A stretch of 64,000 nucleotides of DNA, from positions 562,297 through 626,296 of the forward strand of contig CH002800.1 in NCBI GenBank assembly GCA_000149265.1, in the 5' to 3' direction. This DNA is from Ciona savignyi (taxonomy: Eukaryota > Chordata > Ascidiacea > Phlebobranchia > Cionidae). Shown one piece after another: positions 23,259 through 35,200 of this stretch. Made by a program: the position numbers and the translations under genes. The notes under the pieces were generated by a model. It was not told where the DNA came from, made no database searches, and was given only the letters and a program-made list of their open reading frames with translations. The first letter of the stretch is position 1; each line of letters begins with the position of its first letter.

Positions 23259-26200
23259 CTACGACGATCCGTCTTGCGTTTTGACCGTCATCATGTTTGT
23301 AACTGCGGTCGCTTTCAGACATCCGATGGATACGGATGCGATTGACGCGTCACCGTCGTTCATCGCATCGGCCGATCGCTTCACACCTAAAAACGGACGG
23401 ATTAGTACGGATGGAAATGTGGCAAAAAAATTTTACTTAACACGAGAGTTAAACTATTAGCAGAAAATTGAACGGATCTTAAATTTAAGAACATAATTGA
23501 AAATAATAAAGAAGAGGAACCGTCTGCCTAGCTATACCCAAGAAGGGAAAAAGGGAAAAAAACGAGGAGAGAGGGAATTTACTCTGACCCCAACATCAGA
23601 TACACAGGCCGCGACCCCAACACCCCTCTTTATTGGGGGTTCCCCTACGTTTAGTTTTGTCTCGTTTCAAGCCACCAGGAGCCATACGAATAATCAATGG
23701 AAGTTATTTTGATACGGTGGATTTAATTGGGGCAACGAAAAACTCATCAGAAATACTGCACCGGCAACCGGACTGTAATAGGCGTTTCCGTATGATTACC
23801 ATTCTTGGGGTGCCTCTAAATACTACAGGATCGCTTGGAGCGCTTAGATCACTTAGATTGCTATGGAAAGTAATTATAAGCCTGTCCCAAACACTAATCT
23901 CAAACCGAGAACTAACTTTAACCCCAACCCTAACATTCATATCATGGCTTTTGTAATTACGAAGTATAGTAAGCGATCCAAAGCACTCCAAGCGCTCCTA
24001 GCGCTTCATGCGATCCTGTAGTATTTAAAGGTACCGCCATTCTTGTAGTATTGCAAAACTTTGCTCACCTGTCTGCTTGGCGGCGGACGAGTTCATGATA
24101 GGCGCCGACGCGACGAATGCAGGGGAAGGTACGGCGGACGAATCTGATCCGATAGATGAAGCAGGCGACTCCACTGTAACGATTGGGGGTTATTTAAGGA
24201 AATATTAAATCTAAATTAAGTGATACGACGTTGTTAATGCTCTATATTCGTATGCTGGCTTAAATGTACAATTTCTTCACGACTTTCCGAAATACGTTAA
24301 TATGGCTTTAGTGAAAACTTAAGCAAAGTGCTAATTATTTAATTATATTGACTAAATTGTTTAAAAGATCAAGTAGGCATTGCAAGTTTTTGAACAGGCT
24401 CAATTTGAACAAAATCAATACAAATCCTTGTCACCTGGCATTGTGAACTGTCCAGCGGCGATTCCGGCGAATTCACCCATCACAGCGATGGCCGTTTCCC
24501 CGGTCGCCTGCGCCACTCTGTGCTCCACCAGATAGAACATGTATTCGTCGTACAGGAGTCGGATCAGATGGAAACTACCGAAGCTGGCGGCTGACCGGAG
24601 CGTGAGGTCGCGTATCACCATTGAACTTTATGAGAAAAGGATGGGGTTACATGAAAGAAATACGATATTTATGTTTTATCCTATATAAGTAGGTATTGGG
24701 GAGATATGGCAGAATGTTTATCTACGTGTAGAGATAGGATAGATGTCTTATTTATTTGAATGAAAAACGCAAAGGATGTTATAACAAGGGTAACCGTCAG
24801 ATTACATCGCGAACATAAAAGAAATGGTTATAACAAAAACAATCGTTAGATCACGCGCCCACTATAAAGTTGCTGGTGCCTTTTTGCTTATATCTCTATG
24901 TAAGTGGGCGGAAGTATTGGAGAGATATGGTAGGGTATTAATCTATGTGAAAAGATAGGATATTTATTTATGTGAATAAAAAATACAAGGGATAGTATAA
25001 TAAGAGTAACCGCTAGACTCGGATATTTAATATTAATTCCCGTGAATTGAAAACGCATAGGGTGTTATCACACGGGCAATCGCCAGAATAGAATATTCAT
25101 GTTCATGTCAATGGGAAAACGCAAAGGATGTTATAACAAGGGTAACCGTCAGATTACATCGCGAATATAAAAGAGACGGTTATTATTAAAACAATCGTTA
25201 GATCACGCGCCCACTATAAAGTTGCTGGTGCTTATGTGTTATATATGAAACGATCTTTTAGCTTTAGTGGAACCGTCAGGTTACGGTGTATTGTATAAGA
25301 TTAAGTCCTCGCTACGTTTTTAACTCAACCAATCAATACTGAACGTAATGTGTGCAACCAAAATGTGGAAATACGGATACTTATGCTTTTATCTAGCCCA
25401 ACCTAACGGCTTGGAGTGTGTAACTATGCAAATACTTATTTGTTGTTATAAAATCGCTTATCCAATGTAACGCCCTTCAAGTGCGCTAAAAAATATACTA
25501 AGCACCGTTAATTCCGTCGTATTTCCGCTTTTAGAAGCGATTGCAGTTAAAGCTGAACCGCCCGATTAAGTTATGGCATTTATTTCCACTATTTAATACC
25601 GACTGAGGTGGTAGTGGTTAAAGCTAAATGCCCTTGACGTAAAGCTGAACATTTTAGTTATGGCAACAGTATCAACAATACGTCAAGTAGGTAAGCTGTA
25701 ATAAACGGCGGTGTTGTGGAAATACGTTAATTTCTATCCGTGTAGTAATACGTGCAGGTTTCCAGACAGTTATTTTGTGCCCAGTAATCAACTGTAATCA
25801 TGCCCGCATGTGTGTAATAATCATTTACTTTGGTATGTAACATTCTTTGCGTGCATTTCGTGCTATATAACCCGACGTGTTTCGCTTCAATTTCATAACT
25901 TGGAGCACCTGTAGAAGCACCATTTGAGAAGAAACTGACGAGCTGCGCGTGTGAACCCGCGAGTGCCCTCGTGCGGAAGCAGCATCTTAGCAACCACGGC
26001 TTCCAGCCAGTCAGCCCATTGTTCCAAGGTTCGTTGCTCGGAGAGGGCGGTCTTGAAATCTGTCTCCAGTTCGTGGACTACGTTATCGGGGCACTGGCAG
26101 ACCCATGATGCTTGCTCCTGCGGGGGACGGTAGGGTTTAATGGAAAATTGATATGCGCAGTAAGTGCAAAACTCGGTAGAATGTTTGTAGTGATACTAAA

Positions 26201-29200
26201 AAATGTATGGTCAAACACGTAAATTTCTAGAAAGGGGTTTCACTAAAAAACGACATACACAGCCATGGACACGGCAGTAGCAGAGGTATGCGGTACACTT
26301 ATTGTCAAATTTGGAAAGATGTGCACAAAAATAATTTATACATTAACTTTTGGTGTGATCATAGCAAGGTGTCAGTGATATAGGTATTTTGTGAAATAAT
26401 AGTCAGTTTATCAAGTTCTTAACTGGCCAACAGTGTTGAAAAAGACAGTAGGAAGAGCAGTGGTACTTAAACATTTGCGGTTGAATCACAATATTTAAGA
26501 AAGGAAGGGTTTCTTATGCAGCATTGGAAAATACGTTAACACTGCCACGCGGACATTTACACACAAACAAAACGTTAACTTTTTGGGAAGACTTTTAGTG
26601 GGAATACATTAAAAGGAAGGATTTCAATAGAATATTTGCATTTCCCTGATAACTGTCATCTTGGCTCGGCATAAAATTGAAAAGCACTGTAATAACCCCG
26701 ATAACCTAGAGCAGGGACGTGGTATTCTATGCATTGTTAATAATAAACGCCCTTTGCACCTTCCAACCCGGAGAAAACAGTCACCCAGCGGTCACGGTTC
26801 ACTACAAGTCACGTGATAATCTCATTTGCATAATTCACCGACCTGTACGTTGTTGAAATCCACGCGGTTGAGGTCGGCCAACATCTGGTTGATCTGCGCC
26901 ACGTTGTTGAGCACTGCTCGTGCCGCTTGTGCGAGGTGGTTGAGCGACGTGTATCGACGCAGGGTTTGGGAGAACGCTGAAACCGCGGAGATCTGAAGAT
27001 AAAAGGAACTATAAATGGCGGAATAAGACGGATTTAGGGATAATAAGGCGGACAAGATGTAGACCCGGGCATAAAACGGCGGAAACAGTCTTTCTTCATT
27101 GTACATTGCAGCTATATTATATGTATATATTTATATATATTTTGCAAAATAAGAGTTATTGCAGGGTAATAAATGAGAATGGGATTGCAAAATAAGAATG
27201 CAACTAGAGTGTAAAATGAGACTGGACACATTTCCGTGTAATTAAGAGTGCAAAATGAGAGTTATTGCTAAATGATATATATATTGTTCCACGGAAATGT
27301 GTTCAGGTAACGAATCTTATATTAGAATAACGGGTTTAGGTGCCACCATTTACAAGGTGACAAGTTTTAATAGCGTTCGCCATGAGCCTCGCTGGCTGGG
27401 TAGTCTAATCTTTGAAGCGTTAATCCACAGTCGTGAGTTCGATCCCTACGCGAGGTGTTTGTATGTTCTTACATTGTAGGAACTATCATTAAGTCATCAA
27501 TTCGTTTTAAACGGTCCTGTCTTATACCTTACATCGTTTTATACGGTCCTGTGCAATGCCTTATATAAGTTTTATACGGTCCTATGTTAGTGTGTTATGC
27601 AATACATAAGTTTTATTCTGTACTTACCTTTAGCTTGGTTAATTCCGGAGGAATGTCCGCTTTCTTCAGTGCGCCTGTCAGCCCTGATTCTAATCCTTTG
27701 GCGAAGTTGCGAATCGCCTGCGTAAGCGCACCTGTAGGACAAATCAATTTCATTAATGTTGTAAGGTGTGGTTGGTTTAAAGTTAGAACTACGATTAATA
27801 CCATTGCTAAGTAGCGCTTTAACATAATATTACATTTTTAATGAAACGTTTTTTTTTATCGTTTTAAAACGCAATTTCTGTTGTTTACGCTAGATATTCG
27901 TCGCAATTTGAACAAAATAGCTTTATTACCCTAATTTTTAAACTTAAAAATAAACGTAATGTTTCAGACTAGTAGCTTCGTTTTACCAATTTTTAACAGA
28001 CAACTAAACGTAAATAAACGACAATTGTGGTATATATTTTACATAACAGCTTAAGGCACTTAATAAACAAGATGTTTGTTTCAATTTTACAAACATAAAC
28101 GTAATGTTTAATGCTACGTCTCATTATTACCCATTTTCACATCTACTTCAAAAAACTACGCCCCACATTCAGTAATGTTTTATGCTACGTCCCCTCGTTA
28201 CCAATGTCACCCGACACATAAACGTAATGCTTCAGACTACGTTCCCTCGTAGCAAAACTCACTCGGAATGGTACGGTCGTGTGGCCGAATGGTTAGCGCG
28301 ACCGACACATATACCGACTGCTATATACAAAAACAGTCCTTGTGCCAACCCCGTTATGGGTTCGAAACCTGACTCGATACAAAAAAATACAAAAAAAAAC
28401 TCACTCGGAATGGGTCGCAGCACGTCGGGTATGAGCACTTCCACCAAGCTCTGGTACATCATGTGGTCGCTGTCTTTAATCCATCGCTGCACGGGCAACC
28501 AGCAACACATTACCAGCAATTTGCGGCGAGGAAGTTTCATTTCGAACTCGTTTTTGCTGTGAAGATGTGATTTTGGTTTAGTCGGTCATCTTTAACTTAG
28601 TGATACCCAAATTTATATGTAAAATACTGAAAAGTGGGGATTTTGTAACTGTTAACAAATCAGCATTGGTTATACATAAAGAAGTGAAAAACTTTGTCAT
28701 ACAAGTAGTAACAGTCGTAAAATTAGTTTTGCTAACATATTTATACTATAGAAATAACTAGGTTTTTAGTTATTAAGTTATGTCAGAAAAAGCAGAATCT
28801 ATTTCAAAGACAAGAAATGGTAAATTCTATTTGAAAAGACAATGCTGTAATGACAAAATAGATCTCTATGGGTGTATGAGCTGATCTTGAATTTGACAAT
28901 GCAAGCTTTTCAGCATTTATTTTTTCTAAATTAGGAATGGGACTCTACGTCCAATTCAATCATAATTTTCGCGGCAAACGAAACTTTTCGGCGAAAAGCC
29001 GATGCACCAATGAAACAATTCTAGGGTTCGCGTATAAGACCTGTAGTTTATGCCCAATCTTGTATTCGTAAAAACCAGTAACACACAGCAGGATACAACC
29101 GCAAGATGTCCAAAAAATACAACTGCCCAAAAACGCAAATAGTTAACACACGTACGTACGATGCAAAGGCGCGAACACGTGATAACACTGATTAGTTAAC

Positions 29201-32200
29201 GCTAAAAAGGAAGCACGCTTATAATCAGAGGCACAACGGGGGAATAACACTATGTTACACCAAACTTAGCTACGTGGTCGCACACAGTCTGATACAGCCG
29301 GACATAGACGGATACAGACGGACATAGTCGGATACAGCCGGACATAGACGGATACAGACGGACATAGTCGGATACAGCCGCACATAGACGGATACAGCCG
29401 GACATAGTCGGATACAGCCGGACATAGTCGGATACAGCCGGACATAGACGAATACAGCCGGATATAGACGGATACAGACGGACATAGTCGGATACAGCCG
29501 CACATAGACGGATACAGCCGGATATAGACGGATACAGACGGACATAGTCGGATACAGCCGCACATAGACGGATACAGCCGGATATAGACGGATACAGCCG
29601 GAAATAGACGAATACAGCCGGACAAAGACGGATACAGTGGGACATAGTCGGATACAGTCGGACATAGTCGAATACAGTCGGACATAGACGGACACAAAGA
29701 TTAGTTCCAAAACTTACATGAGACTGTCAGAGTCAGCACGCCAGAAGGCTTGCCACAGATTCTCCACCATCCCGAACTGCAGACTGACAATCACGTCTAG
29801 AACATTGGCGCAATGGTCCCTGTACAAATCCTCTAGTACCAGGAGATCGTCCTGTAGGTGGAATATCACCAGGTAAACCATCGAATATATAACACCGAAA
29901 GTATAGACGTATTTCAATCAATGACACGTTTATATTTCAAAGGGTAAACTTACAAAACCTGTAGCATAAGAACGTGTATAAAAATAATTGGTGCGTGTTG
30001 AAATGAACAGAAATCAACTATATGTTACAACATCTAATTACGACTTTTTTATAACTTATTTTAGAACTGGGCTATAGGTTTTAAACATCGGGTAAATTGT
30101 TATATGTACCGATCGCGTTAAACAATCAGCCACACGACCGCACACGACTTTTATTCCTTGCACATTTACTTCGTATAAAAGCGGTAACACGTGAAGCACT
30201 GATTTAACAAACAAACAGGCTTCAAGCTTGTGTTTTAACGCATATTTAAACGAGATTAAAAAGTCGGATTAAAATCGATATAAGTGACGTTTCAACGCTT
30301 ACCGAGGTTATTCCATTTGGCATAGGGGGTTCCCCGTCCAGTGCTTGGATGGGATCGAAATCGGGAAGAGCCTGTGTCGCGTCGCCCAGGAATTGTTGGT
30401 GCTGCTGTGCCTGCTGCTGTATTTGTTCCGTAGCAGACTGTTGGCCTGAAGGGTTGTTCTCCGAGTTTGGTTTGTTGTCGCCGTGGTGAGTCATCGTCTT
30501 GAAGCTGGGAGATGGAAAGTGGGGTAGAACCGTGGCTCAATAGGTAAAATACATAGGATAGGATATTCATGTTTATTCCCATTAATGGGAAAACCAAAGG
30601 GGTTAACACACGGGCAATCGTCAGATCACCTCGCGACCAGCGTCAGGTAACCAGAGCTATTTGCAGTGTGTTGTGCATGATACAAATGTTTCTTTAATTT
30701 GGTAGAACTCATTAATATGCCGGGTTCAGACAATTTTCACAACCGACTAGCTAGCGACCAGTTTAGAACGGCTAGAACCTGCAACCTTTCGGCTGAAAGG
30801 CTTCGCACTAAACCGCCAAACTAACCGCGGTCGAATATAAATACTGACCGTTTTGCGTGGTTCGACGGCTGCTGTCTCATCGCGATATAATTAATCTCTT
30901 CTTGTAAGCTGTTCAATGGAGAGTTCGCTTTGATCCGTATTCCGTAGTAGTGGTACTTGGAATTGCCCCTGTGGAGAGAGTATAACATTGGTTTTGTAGG
31001 TTTTGATAGCGGTGATATACAAGTGTGCTACACTGCTACTGTAGGTTTTGACAGGAAGTGTGAAATGTATAGCAATACAAGAATGATAGCTAGTAAAATG
31101 ATTCAATTTTTATAAGTTTCGCTAGAAATTTATTTCTCTATTTTTGCTTCAGAAATTCGTTTATTACTATTACAATGTTTTATCTTGGGGAGTGATTTTG
31201 GTGAGTGCGTTGATTACTAATTACTTGTCGCCTTTATCTTTCCCGCTAAGAATGTTAAGACTTTACGGCCTATTTGATTTTATATGGCCTTTGCATAATG
31301 TTTTAGAGGAGTTGTGTTTTTATGTCGCTTAAGTAAATACAAGCATTTTATACATAACGTTTAGAGCTTCTGACTACAGTTTATCAAGGATTCAAACAAT
31401 TAATGGTTTCTGCTTAATTGAAGGAACGTCAGTCATACACAACATAATGCAATAGCTTCGTTAACCCGACGGTGGACGCGAAGTAATCTGACGATTACCT
31501 GTGTGTTAACGCCCATTGTGTTTTCCCGTTCACGGAGATAAAACACGAATGTCCATTAGTTCGACATCGTGCAAAACCAGCGATAAAACACGAATGTCCA
31601 TTAGTCCGACATCGTGCAAAACCAGCATAGTTACTCACCGTGTACCGAGGCGTCTGGTTCTGAGCCCGATAAACACCGATCGCACTAGCTTCCCGAACGA
31701 GGCAGCGTTTACCGGGTCCAAATGTTGGTCCTGGCAGTGCAGGAGGTAGTGGTTGTACATGAGAGCCCTAGGAAGGGAAACCCCCTCCGAGTTCTCAAAG
31801 TGCTCCAACAGCCAGTGGACCTGAGGGAAAATACGCGTTAAAACGCTGTACGCGTGAACCTAAGTATATTTATGAGACGCGATTAACGTATGATCCCATA
31901 CATTCCGAAATTATACGTAAAAAATCTTTTTATTTATATAGATTTTTAATAGTTTGGAAACAACCTATTTATATAGATTTTTAACAAATTTTTAACAGAT
32001 TTAACACATTATTTTAATAGGTTGCTGGCGTTAAAAACATAGTTTTAACATTCACACATTATTTAAGAGAAATATTAAAACAAACCAAATAAAGAAATGT
32101 TAGGAAGAATGAAAATATTGCATGCGGTTTGTCAGGAGTGGCGTGCGCAGCGTTTTTGAGATATCAGAGAAAGAAAAATGTAAAACCTATGAGTGGATGT

Positions 32201-35200
32201 CTAGGGGGATGGGAGGGGTGTATTGGGGTGTATACCGTCACATTTTAAGTAAAAAAACACAAAAAACGGGGGTTATAGTCCGTCAAGTTGTCCGTTTGCA
32301 AGAAAAAAAACAAAATTCATAGAGATTGCGGGGGTTGAATGTTGCGTTTATATATATCGGGCTATACCTTTTGTAAGAAAAAGAAGAAAAATCTGTGTGT
32401 GAGCGCTTTTTTTTCGAGAGGGTAAAAAGCATATTAGAGAATAAAAAAACGAAAATAATCTGTGTGTGGGCGCTTATTTTTTTTGAAACATATTAGAGAA
32501 TAAGGTTATATCCCTGAGGTTTACATTTCTAAGAAGAAAATAAAATGTGGCAGATACACGCGGACTACTGAATAATAGAATAATACCGCCGTGTTACTCG
32601 CTTGTAAAAAATCCGAACAGGCAAGATTATGGGGAAAGGTCATGAAGCTTATCAGTCATTATATATCGCTTTTCGATTATATATCGTTTATATCGCCGAG
32701 AAGAACAACAAAAATCCGTGTCAGGGGTAATAGTCCGTCAAGTTGTCCGTTTGCAAATAAATCCAAATTCATAGGGGTAAGGCGTGGGGGCATGCGGGGT
32801 GTGAATGTTGCCTTTATATCTCTCGGGTTTAACCATTTGTAAGAAAAAAATCTGTGTGTGGGCGCTTATATCAAGATTCTGCGGAAGGTCATGCAGCCTA
32901 TCAGATGATGCGCTTTTGTCGCTGAGAAGAAAAAACAAAAATCCGTGTCAGGGGCATGCTGGGTATTGGATGGTGTTGTGCTTACTGTTTTCGGCTCCCG
33001 CCGGAAGTGACTTACGGTGGCGGGAGATGCGCGGGTGGTGTGGGCGATTGGCATCACCACCAGGTTTCCCGGCTCCGAGCCCGATCCCTGGATCATGTAG
33101 GTGCTCCCGCCCGGGGAGGAGATGAATTGGTTCATCCCTTGTCCTCCTCCTCCTCCGGATGTGGCGCCCTGCATCGTCTGCAAGGCGTTCTGATGGGAAG
33201 GATGGATTGTATTAAAGAGACCGAATGCGTCTAACATCGCACGGACATGGGAAAAAAACTGATATGAGGGAAGAAGGGAAACTGCATACTAAAAGTAGGA
33301 GACAAAATTCAAACTCTTCCCCAAAACAAATTTCAACTCCACAAAAAGCCGTAACTATTTATACGTGTTTAAATACCAGAAAACGTGTTTAAATACCACA
33401 GTTATGGGGAAACCATAAAAAGGAAACATCGGCAAAAGGGAAGGAGGGAAACTGCTCACTAAAACTATGGAAACTAGTTCTAACCTTGTCCCAATACTAA
33501 TTAAATCGAGAACTCTCCCTTATTTTAACACCCAGGCCCAAAACTGACTTACTGGGGCAAGGTCGCATTGAATTAGGGGCGTGGAAAGTGTTTAAAATCG
33601 TACACATATGGGGAAACACTAAAATGAGGGAAGAAGGAATACGTTTTTCGGGGCAGGGTTAGAATTTGTTTCTTTACTTAATTGAGCAAAATTCTAACCA
33701 CAGTCCTTACACTGACATACCGCTATAAGCTTAAATTTAATGAGAAGTTTTCCTACTATACTTTCTTCCTTTCTATAAGTATTGTTTCCAGGAATGAGGA
33801 ACACCGCAGTAACGCGAGAACCACTTCCACAGGCAAGTGCAACGACGGGCAATATTTAATTCTCATAGGAACATACGCGACCATACGCTCATTATCACTA
33901 TGCGCAGAAATGAATACAATTTGCAGCCACAAATTTATATTTAATCAAAATTAATAAATAAACCTTAATTTTTTACAAGTAATAAATGTGTATTGTGTTA
34001 AAGCCTTACCATTTGGTGCTGGGATGAGGCGACGGTTGCTTGGCTTCCGATATGGGTGGATGACGAATCGAAATAGTTGCCCTGCTGTTGCTGGCTACTT
34101 GTGTATAGCTGGCTGTTGTCGCTGTATTGAAACGTAGCCGATCTGCGTAATATGCGTTGCCGGGTTATATGGGTTGAACGGTTTGGCTTATATAGGGCGG
34201 GATAGGATATTGATTAAACAAATCTTACTGGACAGAACGAGATATGTTTATTTTCGGTAATGGAAAAACGTAAAGTAGTGTTATTATTGGGTAACGGTAA
34301 GATTTTATCGCGGATATATAAGGGAGCGTTCTCACACGGACAATCATCAGATTACCTCCCGCCAGGTTAGCTATGTTATTGCAGTATGTTGAATCCGATA
34401 AATAAATAATACAGTTTCAGGTAAACCCATTAAACCATCGGGATCAGACCACATCCGTTTAAAAAAATTAAACCGGCGACCTACGCTATCGATCCCATAA
34501 CCTTTCGGTTAACGGTCCGACGCGATGCGAATAAGCCACACCGTCGGACAATAATATAACGAACAAAACTTACGTCGAGCCGTTCACATAGCCATGCTCG
34601 GTGGTGGAATCAACATATTGGATTTGGTTGGTGGAGTACATCTGTGGGAATGGGAGTTGGTGTGATAAAAGGACGAGAATACAATTTTATTTGGACTTAG
34701 ACGGTAGAAAACGTTAATGGGGCGAAACTAAAATGGAAAGAGGGAAAACTGCTCACTAAAATAAAGATTGGAAACTGCTCACTAAAAGGAAGATTGGAAA
34801 CTGCTCACTTAAATGAAGATTGGAAACTGCTTACTTAAATGAAGACTTTAGGTTTATTGTTATGGCTGGTCTAGTGTAAGAGTTATTTCTTGGGTTGAGA
34901 TTAGTGTTTGGGGCAGAGTTAGAATTAGTTTCCATAGTTTAATTGAGCAGTTCCCATTTCCCCCTGCTTTTAGTGTTTCCCCGTTAACGTGTATTATTCG
35001 TTCCACGGCGAATTTAGACGTGTCAGTTTCAAATAAAAAGTACCAAACACAAAACAGTATTAGTGTACGTAAATAGTAAATCCATACGCACAAAGGCTTA
35101 AAAATCAGACACGTTTTTTCAATCAATGTCACGTTTTCGATTGTCAAATTAATTATAGGTTTTCAACAATTAATACCAATTGGTTACCGTATCTTTCAAC

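Noticed and set aside
28272-28395. tRNA-Ser gene
   Set aside because: A and B boxes are present, but the acceptor and anticodon stems do not pair and the sequence recurs with target duplications, so it is a SINE.
28259-28540. 93-codon minus ORF covering RFX exon 28556-28405 and the adjacent SINE
   Set aside because: The N-terminal part is the RFX exon; the rest is SINE read-through past a good donor, and using it would break the downstream frame.
29281-29697. Regular 20-bp units that could look like a CRISPR array
   Set aside because: There are no unique spacers: the units are directly adjacent, and the genome is animal.
29250-29710. Three overlapping minus-strand ORFs of 131-146 codons with Cys/Arg/Tyr-rich repeats
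   Set aside because: They come from a 20-bp minisatellite without stop codons and are open in all three frames; there are no coding borders, and the stretch lies in an RFX intron.
32738-33125. Overlapping ORFs on both strands near 33 kb
   Set aside because: The minus exon 33189-33016 of RFX explains the open frames on the right; the rest is duplicated intronic sequence.
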